NCBI GenBank assembly: GCA_017640505.1
Contig: JAEPQO010000004.1
Coordinates: 186,001-250,000 of the forward strand
Source of the DNA: Rhodospirillales bacterium
Lineage (GTDB): Bacteria; Pseudomonadota; Alphaproteobacteria; Rhodospirillales; Casp-alpha2
Direction: 5' to 3'
Length of the DNA stretch: 64,000 nucleotides
Under the pieces are notes generated by a model. It did no database searches and had not been told where the DNA came from. It saw only the letters and a program-made list of their open reading frames with translations. Below are positions 15,181 to 23,295 of the stretch, piece after piece. The first letter of the stretch is position 1, and every line of letters begins with the position of its first letter. Position numbers and translations under genes: made by a program.

Positions 15181-16938
15181 GTGACGCCGACAAAATTCGA
15201 CATCTACGTGCGCCAAGGGGGTCGCTGGCGCCGCTTAGAAACAATCGAAGGTGGAGAAAAGGACGCAGCGGTGCGGCGCGCCGCCGAACTCGACCAGGGT
15301 GGCGAGTTCGACGGTGTCCGGGCGATGGCCGTGGTCGAATACGGTTCGGGACGGGCACCGCTCGAAACGCTGGCCTGGATCAGCCCGCACCTCAACAAGA
15401 TGGCCAACGTGCAACGGCAGATGAAAAATGCCGCGCGCGTGGCCGCAAGCGCAGAAGACGCGCCCGAAGGCCTGGAGACCGACGCACCCGATCCGGGTCT
15501 CGTCCAGTCCTTTATCGACGAACCGGTGGAGCAACCCGACCGCCCGGCCGAAAGCAAACCCGCGCCCACCGCGAAAGAGCCCGTCGAAGCGCCCGATCCG
15601 CTCAGAACGGCCGCCAAGATCGCCGGCGCCGTCGCGATTGCCTTTGCCATTACGGCCGTGCTGTTCGTACCGATCTCCGCAGGACTTCGCGGCCTCGGCA
15701 ACAACATGGGTCTCGGTACACAGGTGATCCAGAACTCGATCCTTGGCGCGACGCTACTGGTATTCCTCATTTCATCGGCATTTCTGATGACCCGCGTCTA
15801 TCGCGAGTACAAGGACCTGATGGACCAGGCAGAGACGATTGAGCCCACACCTGCTCCACCCCCCGTCCCGGTGCAGCCTCAGCCACGCCGCCGCACGGAA
15901 ACGGAAGACCTGACGTTGCCGCGCCGCCCGAAAAGCGAAGCGCCGGCACCATCCGTCGACGAAGACACTTCGACGTCGGAACATGCCCCTGCCGGGCAGA
16001 CAATACCGGCGGAACCCGAAAACGTCAGCATGACCGAGCAGATGCGCCGCGCCGTGCTGGAATTTCTGGCGGACTCTCTGGCCGCCATCAAGGACGAGGT
16101 GCCCCGCATGAACCAACACGTCGGCTTCGGCCTCAACCTGTTCGGCGCAGGCGCCGCCGAGCAATACGGCAAGCATGCGGGCCTGAAAAAGTTCCAGACC
16201 TTCGTACTGGTGCGCGAGGCCGTCGGCGCACTCGGGAATACGGCCGAACGCGTCGATTCTTTCTGCCGCAACTTCGAGGAATACCGCGCGCAGGAGCGTT
16301 ACCGGATGATGATCAACGCCGGTCGCCAGACCATGGCCAAGAAGATCGAAGGCGATCCGAATCCGTTCGACGACTTTGCCGACATCGTGAAGATGTGGAC
16401 CTCGGATTCCGCTGCCCGTGCGCAGGCACAGGGTATCGTCTGCATCATGTTCACGGATCTCGTCGGCTCGACCCAGATGACGCACGAACGCGGCGATTAC
16501 GGCGCGCAGGAAATTGTCCGCATCCATAACGCCATTGTGCGCACCGCTCTCGCCACCAATCACGGCAAGGAAGTGAAGCACACCGGCGACGGCATCATGG
16601 CCAGCTTTTCGACGGCACCCAATGCCGTCCGCGCGGCGATGCAGATCAGGGATTCGCTGGCCGAACACAATGCGCGCGACGACACGCTGCCCGTTCGGGT
16701 CCGCATGGGGCTGAATGCCGGCGAGGCGGTGCAGGAAGAAGACGACTTCTTCGGCACCACCGTGCAGTTAGCAGCCCGCGTCTGCGACAAGGCAGGCGAA
16801 GGCGAGGTCTTCATCACCGACAACGTGCGCGAGCTCTCCAAGGCGCAGGGCATCGGTTTCGAGGAAGCCGGCAAATACGAGATGAAAGGCGTCCCGGAAC
16901 CGATGACGCTGTTCCGTGTCACGCAGGCGATCGAATAG
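15181..16938 (+). CDS. Membrane-anchored class III adenylate/guanylate cyclase
   Basis: A 585-residue protein. Residues 1-70 form a small basic N-terminal domain of unknown type, followed by an acidic/Pro-rich stretch. Two membrane helices follow (around 140-165 and 178-200), then a second Pro-rich linker and a helical segment. The class III catalytic domain spans about 417-585: metal-binding D426 (FTDLVGST) and D470 (HTGDGIMASF) and the conserved Arg in QLAARVCD. The transition-state Asn of the usual NxAAR motif is Gln529. It should make cAMP or cGMP at the inner membrane. GTG at 15181 has a good ribosome-binding site. Its stop abuts the convergent eutC stop with no spacer. Confidence 0.85.
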   Translation: MTPTKFDIYVRQGGRWRRLETIEGGEKDAAVRRAAELDQGGEFDGVRAMAVVEYGSGRAPLETLAWISPHLNKMANVQRQMKNAARVAASAEDAPEGLETDAPDPGLVQSFIDEPVEQPDRPAESKPAPTAKEPVEAPDPLRTAAKIAGAVAIAFAITAVLFVPISAGLRGLGNNMGLGTQVIQNSILGATLLVFLISSAFLMTRVYREYKDLMDQAETIEPTPAPPPVPVQPQPRRRTETEDLTLPRRPKSEAPAPSVDEDTSTSEHAPAGQTIPAEPENVSMTEQMRRAVLEFLADSLAAIKDEVPRMNQHVGFGLNLFGAGAAEQYGKHAGLKKFQTFVLVREAVGALGNTAERVDSFCRNFEEYRAQERYRMMINAGRQTMAKKIEGDPNPFDDFADIVKMWTSDSAARAQAQGIVCIMFTDLVGSTQMTHERGDYGAQEIVRIHNAIVRTALATNHGKEVKHTGDGIMASFSTAPNAVRAAMQIRDSLAEHNARDDTLPVRVRMGLNAGEAVQEEDDFFGTTVQLAARVCDKAGEGEVFITDNVRELSKAQGIGFEEAGKYEMKGVPEPMTLFRVTQAIE

Positions 16939-17886
16939 TCAGCCTAGACGTTTCACGGCCAAATCCGAAATCGCCGTGTCCTGCACGCCGCATCCCGTGA
17001 GGTCGCAGATCGTAATTTGCTGATCGCCGGAGCGTCCCGGGTGCGTCCCCGCCGTCACATGGCCAAGTTCGATCACCTCGCCGTCGAACCCTGCCTTCTG
17101 CGCGCTTCTGAGTTCACCGCAATCGGCACATTGTTGCGGGCTGTCACAGATGACGAGGTCGGCTTTGGCCATCAACACCGGGTCAAGTTCGTTCTTGCCC
17201 GGCGCGTCAGAGCCCATGGCCGTTACGTGCGTTCCCGGCTGCACGGCATCCGCACTGAACAATGGCGACATGGCAGGTGTCGTCGTGACGATGACGTTCG
17301 ACGCACGTGCCAGGTCATCGGCGTCGGCGACGACGGTCACATCGAACGGCACGTCGGTGGCGAGCGCCTCTGCCTTCGCAGTATCGCGCCCCCAGACACG
17401 AACCTCGGCAATATCCCGGACCAGCGCGAGTGCCTGTAACTGCAGCCTTGCCTGCAGACCGGTACCGACGATGCCGGCGCGAATCGGTTCTGCAGGCGCC
17501 AGATGCCGCGCCGCCACGGCACCCGCTGCGGCGGTACGGATATCCGTCAAGTAACCGTTGTCGAGCAGGACGGCACGGACCTGCCCAGTCTCGGCATCCA
17601 GCACGGTCATCATCCCGCTCAGTGACGGCAGCCCGAGTTTTGGATTGTCGAAAAATCCGGTGCTCATCTTGACGCAGAAACCATCGAAGCCTTCGACGTA
17701 AGCGGTCTTGATGTCGACCTCGCCATGCTTTTCGGGTATATCGAGCCGCAGGATCGGCGGCATGATCGCCTTGCCCGCACTCAACGCCGTAAACGCGTCA
17801 GCAACACAATCGATGACATCGAGGTCGAGTTTTACCGTATCGCGGAGCGCATTCTCGCTGATGACGGGTGGGGTCGTTTCGGTCAT
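16939..17886 (-). CDS. eutC: Ornithine-cyclodeaminase-family protein EutC
   Basis: A 315-residue member of the ornithine cyclodeaminase/mu-crystallin family. The N-terminal half forms the substrate/dimer domain (FCVKMSTGFFDNPKLGLPS, LLDNGYLTDIRTAAAGAV). The Rossmann NAD(P) motif is GIVGTGLQARLQLQAL. The close pairing with a threonine-dehydratase-like gene and an N-acetyl-diaminobutyrate deacetylase-like gene identifies it as EutC of hydroxyectoine/ectoine breakdown, where EutB and EutC are thought to convert the hydroxylated intermediate to L-2,4-diaminobutyrate. It is the last gene of the operon, 9 bp after eutB. Plain ornithine cyclodeaminase or ketimine reductase activity remains possible. 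Confidence 0.8.
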   Translation of the reverse strand: MTETTPPVISENALRDTVKLDLDVIDCVADAFTALSAGKAIMPPILRLDIPEKHGEVDIKTAYVEGFDGFCVKMSTGFFDNPKLGLPSLSGMMTVLDAETGQVRAVLLDNGYLTDIRTAAAGAVAARHLAPAEPIRAGIVGTGLQARLQLQALALVRDIAEVRVWGRDTAKAEALATDVPFDVTVVADADDLARASNVIVTTTPAMSPLFSADAVQPGTHVTAMGSDAPGKNELDPVLMAKADLVICDSPQQCADCGELRSAQKAGFDGEVIELGHVTAGTHPGRSGDQQITICDLTGCGVQDTAISDLAVKRLG

Positions 17887-17895
17887 GACACTCCC

Positions 17896-18867
17896 TCAGC
17901 TGACGATCTCGAGGAACCGGCCCATATCCACGTTGCAGCCGCTGACGACGATCGCCGTCGGACCGGGGTTCAGGTTCAATCTTCCGGACACCAGCGCGCC
18001 GACGCCGACGGCGCCGCCGCCTTCCGCAACGATACGGTCTTCGCGGAACAATGTGCGCATGGCGGCCGCGATTTCGTCCTCGGTCAACAGAAGCGTCTCG
18101 TCGATCAGGCGCTTCGTGATCTCGAAGGTGTAGGCATTCTGCAGCCCGATACCGCCGCCCAGGCTGTCGGCGAGGCTCTCCACCTCCTCGACCGGAACCG
18201 GCTTGCCCGCACGCAGGCTTTCGATCATTGCCGCACCCCGGTCCATGGAGATGCCGATAAGCCGCGCCTGTGGACGAAGCGACTTGATTGCGATGGCGAT
18301 ACCGGCGAACAGGCCGCCGCCCGAAAGCGGCACCAGAACGTTGGCGACGTCCGGCATATCTTCGAGGATTTCGAGGCCGATGGTCCCCTGCCCGGCGATG
18401 ACGTGCGGCGTATCGAACGGATGAATGTACTTGAGGCCATCTTTCTCGATGCGCTCGAACGCCGCCGCCTCGGCGTCATCCTGAGAGCGCCCGACGATTA
18501 CCACCTCGGCCCCCAGCTTACGGATCGCGTCGACTTTCACGTCAGGCACCAGTTCCGACATATAGACGGCGCATTTAATGCCGAGCGCCTGCGCCGCATA
18601 GGCGACACCGCGGCCATGGTTGCCGGTGGAAACCGCAATGACGCCACGCGCCTTGTCCTCGTCGCTGAGCGACAGCAGCGCGTTCGTCGCGCCGCGCAGC
18701 TTGAAGGCGCCGGTATCCTGCATGGTTTCGAGCTTGAGCCGCACAGGATGACCGAAACGTTCGCTCAGCGATGGCGACAGCCGAAGCGGCGTCCGCGTCA
18801 CGCGCCCCGCGATGCGCCGGGCGGCGTCCCGAATATCGGTCAGGGTAACGGGCCTATCCGCACACAT
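17896..18867 (-). CDS. eutB: Threonine-dehydratase-like PLP enzyme EutB
   Basis: A 323-residue fold-type II PLP enzyme. The PLP-lysine lies in TGAFKLRGATNA, the phosphate-binding Gly loop is PLSGGGLFAG, and VVSGCNVDMGRF closes the C-terminus, as in hydroxyectoine-utilisation dehydratases. Compared with biosynthetic threonine deaminase it lacks the regulatory ACT domain. With EutC it is proposed to process the hydroxy-diaminobutyrate formed from hydroxyectoine. The start at 18867 (MCADRPVTLTDI) gives an 11-bp spacing from the doeB-like stop; an upstream Met would overlap it. The assignment rests on the eutB-eutC-doeB gene order as well as sequence. Confidence 0.8.
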   Translation of the reverse strand: MCADRPVTLTDIRDAARRIAGRVTRTPLRLSPSLSERFGHPVRLKLETMQDTGAFKLRGATNALLSLSDEDKARGVIAVSTGNHGRGVAYAAQALGIKCAVYMSELVPDVKVDAIRKLGAEVVIVGRSQDDAEAAAFERIEKDGLKYIHPFDTPHVIAGQGTIGLEILEDMPDVANVLVPLSGGGLFAGIAIAIKSLRPQARLIGISMDRGAAMIESLRAGKPVPVEEVESLADSLGGGIGLQNAYTFEITKRLIDETLLLTEDEIAAAMRTLFREDRIVAEGGGAVGVGALVSGRLNLNPGPTAIVVSGCNVDMGRFLEIVS

Positions 18868-18878
18868 GCGACGGCCTG

Positions 18879-19886
18879 CTATCCGGTCCAGGGTTCGGCG
18901 ATAACGGCGGCACAATCACCGCGGTTGATCAGGCCCGGCATATGTCGGCAGACGATTTGCCCGGAAACGCCGGCCGTCAATTCCGTCGGTGCGCGGTCAG
19001 GTTCTTCCAGGTAGTGCACCCGGGCGATGACATCGCCTTCGTTTACGTGCTCGCCCAGATCGCGGCAGATTTCGAACAGTCCCTCGGTCCGGGCACTCAC
19101 GAAGCAGCCGCCCTTGGGCGTGTGGATCAGCTTCGACGGCTCGGGGATATCCGGTTCCCCGTCGACGACACCGGTGTGCTTGAGGATGTTCATCACGCCG
19201 CGCTCAGCCACGGCGACGGTCTCGACCGTCGACGTCGCGGCACCGCCCAGTTCCGTCGAAACGAAGACCTTGCCCGCTTCCTCGACCACGGTATCGATCA
19301 TGCCGACGGCGTCCAGTTCCGTCAGGATCATCCCGTAAGGTGCGCCGAACGCCTTCAGCGCCGCCAGCGTCGCCGCCATCTGCGCCTCGTCCGGCAGGTC
19401 GTGAATAATGCTCATCGGCAGCAGGTTCATGGAACGCCCGCCGGCATGAATGTCGACAACCACGTCGGCGCGGCTGATCAGGCGCGTCGTCACGAAATGC
19501 GCGATCATATCGGTGATGGTGCCGCGCGCATCGCCCGGAAACGCCCGGTTCATATTGCCGCCGTCGATGGGCGACGTGCGTTTCCCGGCACGGAACGCGG
19601 GCAGGTTCAGCGCCGGCACGATGATGACGCGGCCCCGGACGTCCTCGGCCTCGAGGCTTGCGCGCAACTTCGTCAGCGCGACCGGGCCTTCGTACTCGTC
19701 ACCGTGATTGGCGCCGGTGAACAGCACGGTGGGGCCGTCACCGTTCCTGATCACCGTAATCGGCATCGGAATGGAGCCCCACGACGATTCATCCCGTGAC
19801 CACGGGATGATCATCGCACCATTCTGCTTACCGTCCCCGTCGAGGTCGATGTCGCAGGAAATCTTTGAGAATTCTTCGTCGCTCAT
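18879..19886 (-). CDS. doeB: DoeB/EutE-type N-acetyl-diaminobutyrate deacetylase
   Basis: A 335-residue zinc carboxypeptidase-like amidohydrolase of the succinylglutamate desuccinylase/aspartoacylase family. The zinc ligands are visible in GANHGDEYEG (His and Glu) and VVDIHAGGRS (His). PALNLPAFRAGKRTSPIDGGNMNR is the substrate-binding stretch with the Arg of this family. In ectoine breakdown DoeB removes the acetyl group from N-alpha-acetyl-L-2,4-diaminobutyrate. The ectoine hydrolase EutD/DoeA that normally precedes it is absent from this window; a gamma-glutamyltransferase-family gene sits in its place 49 bp upstream. Confidence 0.78.
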   Translation of the reverse strand: MSDEEFSKISCDIDLDGDGKQNGAMIIPWSRDESSWGSIPMPITVIRNGDGPTVLFTGANHGDEYEGPVALTKLRASLEAEDVRGRVIIVPALNLPAFRAGKRTSPIDGGNMNRAFPGDARGTITDMIAHFVTTRLISRADVVVDIHAGGRSMNLLPMSIIHDLPDEAQMAATLAALKAFGAPYGMILTELDAVGMIDTVVEEAGKVFVSTELGGAATSTVETVAVAERGVMNILKHTGVVDGEPDIPEPSKLIHTPKGGCFVSARTEGLFEICRDLGEHVNEGDVIARVHYLEEPDRAPTELTAGVSGQIVCRHMPGLINRGDCAAVIAEPWTG

Positions 19887-19935
19887 GGCCGGAGTGTGGG
19901 GGAACTCTCCGGCCCTTTCAAGCCGACGCCCGGAA

Positions 19936-21534
19936 TTAATATCCGACCGCGCAGCCGTCCTTGCGCGGCTCGGAACCGCCCGTAAGCACACCGTTCTCCC
20001 AGTTGATCCAGATCGCCTGAGATCCGCCGATGGGTTTCGCCGGCTTGATGCGCTTGTGGCCCATCTTTTCCAGTGCTGCGATGGTCTCGGCGGGGATCGT
20101 GCCTTCCATCTCGACCTCCATGGAGTTCTGGATCGGGAATACGCGTGGTGCGTCCTGCGCTTCCTGGATGTCCATGCCGAAGTCCAGCATCTTGGTCAGG
20201 AACTGCATGTGTCCGAAGGACTGGTATTGCCCACCCATGACGCCGAACGGCATGACGGCCTTGTCGCCCTCGCCGACCATCCCGGGGATGATCGTGTGCA
20301 GCGGCCGCTTGCCCGGCGCGATGCAGTTGAGATGCCCCTGTTCGAGGGCAAAGCCCTGCCCCCGGTTGGTCAGCACGACGCCCGATTTGGGCGCCATCAG
20401 GCCGGTGCCGAAGTTGGAGAACAGCGTGTTGATGAAGCTGCACGCGTTGCGGTCCTTATCGACAACGGAGATATAGACCGTGCTTTCGTTGACCGGCGCG
20501 GACACCGGCGGCAGCGGATCGAGCGCCTTCGCGGGATCGAAGTGCGCGGCGAGTTCCCTGGCGTGCGCATCCGACAGCAGCCAGTCGACCGGCACGTCCG
20601 CCTTGTTCGGGTCGGCGACATAGATGTTCCGGTCCTGATAGGCCAGACGTCCGAATTCGATCTCCATGTGCAGGCGTTCGACCGACAGCGGATCGACACC
20701 GTCGGTCGGCACGTCCTTGAGCATGTTGAGCAACAGGAGCGCGATGACACCCTGACCGTTCGGCGGACATTCATAGATGTCGTATCCACGGTAGTTGGTC
20801 GAGATCGGCGTCACGTATTCGCCCTCCGCCGCCTTGAAATCCTCCAGCGTATGCAGGCCGCCGAGCGATTGCAGGAATTCGACCATGTCCTCCGCAACAT
20901 CGCCGGTATAGAACGCGTCGCGGCCGTGTTCGGCGATCTTCGCCAGCGTCGCCGCCAGTTCCGGCTGGTGGTGCAGCTCGCCGCATTCCGGCAGGCGCCC
21001 GCCCGGCATGAAAACGCGGGACGTGTTGGGGCACCCCTTGATCAGTTCCTCGTTACTTTTGAAATCGGTGGAAACGCGGGACGACACGGGATAGCCGTCA
21101 CGCGCGTATTCGATGGCGGGCTGCAGCAGTTCGCCCAAATCCATCGAACCGTGATCCTTGACCAGCGTTTCCCAGGCGTCGATCACGCCCGGCACGATAA
21201 CGGCGTGCGGCGACTGGCGCTCGAGCGTCGTAATCCCGTTTTCGGCGTACCACTCGGGGGTCGCGGCAGCCGGCGCCCGGCCCGAACCGTTGAACGCGAT
21301 CATGTCCTTGATGGAACCGCCAGGGGCGTAGATGCAGAAGTTATCGCCGCCGATTCCGGTGGATTCCGGCTCGATCACGCACTGTACGGCGCAGGCCGCC
21401 ACGGCGGCGTCCATGGCATTGCCGCCACGGCGCAGAATATCAAGGCCAACCGCCGTCGAAATCGCGTGCGACGTTGCCACCATGCCATGTTTACCGAACG
21501 CCGGCGAACGGCCGGGTTTTTCCAAATCGCGCAT
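19936..21534 (-). CDS. Gamma-glutamyltransferase-family Ntn hydrolase
   Basis: A 532-residue protein of the gamma-glutamyltransferase family, which self-cleaves to expose an N-terminal Thr. The candidate nucleophile is T352 in NESTVYISVVD, followed by SNFGTGLM as in the family. Other signatures are GGNAMDAAVAA, EPESTGIGGDNF and PNGQGVIALLLL. No signal peptide is evident, so unlike most GGTs it is probably cytoplasmic. ATG at 21534 has AAGGA eight bases upstream. As the first gene of the operon with the doeB-like gene, eutB and eutC, it may hydrolyse an amide or gamma-glutamyl substrate linked to that pathway. The exact reaction is unknown. Confidence 0.85.
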   Translation of the reverse strand: MRDLEKPGRSPAFGKHGMVATSHAISTAVGLDILRRGGNAMDAAVAACAVQCVIEPESTGIGGDNFCIYAPGGSIKDMIAFNGSGRAPAAATPEWYAENGITTLERQSPHAVIVPGVIDAWETLVKDHGSMDLGELLQPAIEYARDGYPVSSRVSTDFKSNEELIKGCPNTSRVFMPGGRLPECGELHHQPELAATLAKIAEHGRDAFYTGDVAEDMVEFLQSLGGLHTLEDFKAAEGEYVTPISTNYRGYDIYECPPNGQGVIALLLLNMLKDVPTDGVDPLSVERLHMEIEFGRLAYQDRNIYVADPNKADVPVDWLLSDAHARELAAHFDPAKALDPLPPVSAPVNESTVYISVVDKDRNACSFINTLFSNFGTGLMAPKSGVVLTNRGQGFALEQGHLNCIAPGKRPLHTIIPGMVGEGDKAVMPFGVMGGQYQSFGHMQFLTKMLDFGMDIQEAQDAPRVFPIQNSMEVEMEGTIPAETIAALEKMGHKRIKPAKPIGGSQAIWINWENGVLTGGSEPRKDGCAVGY

Positions 21535-21578
21535 AGGAAATCCTTGTTCTTCTTGGGGTGCGTTTTGAACAATCTCTC

Positions 21579-21606
21579 TATGTAGTGAACATCCCCAAAT
21601 TGCCAA
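21579..21606 (-). promoter_or_regulatory. Possible promoter of the ggt-doeB-eutBC operon
   Basis: On the minus strand TTGGCA (21606-21601) is followed after 16 bases by TACATA (21584-21579), a fair sigma-70 match 45 bp before the gamma-glutamyltransferase start. The -10 box is only a partial match, so this is tentative. The same 200-bp gap must also hold the tctC promoter. Confidence 0.35.
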
Positions 21607-21734
21607 GGGTATTTATTTATGACGTCTATCTAGTCCATCCGAGTTTCGTCAGCTAAGCTTTCGTCAATTCAAAAAAGGGCAGCGTCACCCAATCCAGCTG
21701 CTTGAACAAACTCAACAACTAGGGAGAAAGTCAG

Positions 21735-22715
21735 ATGAAAAGCACCTACTTTAAAGGCCTCTGTGCCGCCGCCGCCGTCAGCGCGTTTACTGCGTTCGCG
21801 CCGGGCAATGCACACGCAGCACCGGAATTCTCGTGTTCGACCGCAAAGCTGATCGTACCGTGGAAAGCGGGGGGCGGCACCGCGGTCATTTTCAATATCT
21901 TCGAGAATATCATCAACAATGAGCTCAAAGCCGAGCCGAAGATCCAGGTTGTGACCATCTCCGGTCAGGGTGGCAACAAGGGCGCGAAGGAAGCGAAAGA
22001 CTCCAAGCCGGACGGCTGCACGCTTTTCGCCATCCACCAGAGCGCCATCGTCAGCTATCTGAACGGCCGCGTCGATTTTACGTGGGATGCGTTCGACATG
22101 GTGGCGCAGGTCACGTCGACCCCGGAAATCCTGGGGGCGTCCGGCAAGGCGCCGTGGAAGGATTTCGCCGAGTTCAAGAAGTTCGGGGTCGAAAACCCGG
22201 GCGAAGCCAAAACCGGCGCGACCTTCGGCTCCACCAGCCAGTTCATGTGGCTGCTGCTGGAAGACCTGACGGGCATGAAGTTCAAGTACGTGCCGTTCGA
22301 CGGTACGCGCGAACGTATGACGGCATTGCTGTCCAACACCGTCGATCTCGGCACCATTAACGTGGCGTCCGGCCGCAAGTACATCGAATCCGGTGAACTC
22401 AAGGCCTATGCCATCGCCGACGACGAACGCTCCAAGTTCCTGCCCGACCTGCCGACCCTGAAGGAACTCGGCGTCGACATGAACTACGCACTGGTCCGCG
22501 GTGTCGTCGCGCCGAAGGGTACGCCGGCCGACATGGTCGAGCACTGGTCGCAGGTCTTCAAGAAAGCGGCCGAGAACGAAAACCTGAAAAAGCAGCTCGA
22601 TGCCAAGGGAACGAACGTCAAATGGCTCGGGCCGAAAGCATATGCTGAGTGGTTCAAAAAGGAATACGACGACCACGAGCGCGTCGCTATCAAGATCGGC
22701 ATGTACAAGAAGTAA
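21735..22715 (+). CDS. tctC: Tripartite tricarboxylate transporter, binding protein TctC
   Basis: A 326-residue periplasmic binding protein with a signal peptide (KSTYFKGLCAAAAVSAFTAF, ending AHAAP). It shows the Bug/TctC family pattern, e.g. KLIVPWKAGGGTAVIFNIFE near the mature N-terminus and GTINVASGRKYIESGELKAYA in the second lobe. It captures a carboxylate in the periplasm for the TctAB membrane pair. AGGGAGAAAG precedes the ATG. A strong hairpin between this gene and tctB probably lets TctC be made in excess. The gene order with a 2-oxoacid decarboxylase suggests a keto-acid or its precursor as substrate (inference). Confidence 0.9.
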   Translation: MKSTYFKGLCAAAAVSAFTAFAPGNAHAAPEFSCSTAKLIVPWKAGGGTAVIFNIFENIINNELKAEPKIQVVTISGQGGNKGAKEAKDSKPDGCTLFAIHQSAIVSYLNGRVDFTWDAFDMVAQVTSTPEILGASGKAPWKDFAEFKKFGVENPGEAKTGATFGSTSQFMWLLLEDLTGMKFKYVPFDGTRERMTALLSNTVDLGTINVASGRKYIESGELKAYAIADDERSKFLPDLPTLKELGVDMNYALVRGVVAPKGTPADMVEHWSQVFKKAAENENLKKQLDAKGTNVKWLGPKAYAEWFKKEYDDHERVAIKIGMYKK

Positions 22716-22732
22716 GCCGATCAAAGATACCC

Positions 22733-22773
22733 GCCGGGGATGGCCATTTAGCCATCCCCGGCTTCCTTTTCTC
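22733..22773 (+). terminator. Hairpin between tctC and tctB (attenuator-type terminator)
   Basis: GCCGGGGATGGC at 22733-22744 and GCCATCCCCGGC at 22751-22762 form a perfect 12-bp stem with a 6-base loop, followed by TTCCTTTTCTC. It lies 18 bp after the tctC stop and 35 bp before tctB. It can end part of the transcripts and stabilise the tctC message, giving more binding protein than membrane protein. Confidence 0.85.
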
Positions 22774-22796
22774 TTGAGCAATTTAGGTGACCGGCC

Positions 22797-23285
22797 ATGA
22801 GCCGTATTAATCGCGATACCTACATCGCCATTTTTCTGATGGTGGCCTGGTGCGTATTCCTCTGGGCCAGCTTTGATATCCGGCAGATCGACTACGGCAC
22901 GATGGGTGCCGAAGTCTGGCCGCGCGGCATCCTTGTCATCCTTTTCGGACTTACGGCTGTCTATCTCTTTCAAAGCATCAAGGCCGGACCTGATGTGGCC
23001 GCTGACGAGCCGTTCACGATCGGCAATTGGCTACGGAAGTATCAGAACCCGCTCTGGTGCTACGGCCTTTATTTCATTTTCCTTTTGACCTTGCCCGTAT
23101 TCGGCATGCTCATCGGTGGCATCGCGCTTGTGTTCTGCCTGCTGACCGTTCTCGGCGAACGCACCCCACGTTTCCTGATGATTCACGCCGCCGTCGCCGT
23201 CATCTCGATTACAGGGATGTGGGCACTGTTCACCTTTGCACTCGGTGTGATCCTGCCGCAGGGCATGATCTTCACGACGCTCTGA
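22797..23285 (+). CDS. tctB: Tripartite tricarboxylate transporter, small membrane protein TctB
   Basis: A 162-residue protein with four membrane helices, in the usual position between tctC and tctA. Typical TctB layout: an N-terminal helix (DTYIAIFLMVAWCVFLWA), a periplasmic loop with GTMGAEVWPR, then three C-terminal helices. Its exact role in transport is not known for the family. AATTTAGGTGA precedes the ATG. Confidence 0.85.
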   Translation: MSRINRDTYIAIFLMVAWCVFLWASFDIRQIDYGTMGAEVWPRGILVILFGLTAVYLFQSIKAGPDVAADEPFTIGNWLRKYQNPLWCYGLYFIFLLTLPVFGMLIGGIALVFCLLTVLGERTPRFLMIHAAVAVISITGMWALFTFALGVILPQGMIFTTL

Positions 23286-23295
23286 GGGCCACGCC

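Noticed and set aside
14960-15184. A 74-codon Arg/Lys-rich frame ending in GTGA overlap with the cyclase start
   Set aside because: No family resemblance, no good ribosome-binding site, and composition typical of non-coding high-GC DNA. The overlap with the cyclase start may be chance.
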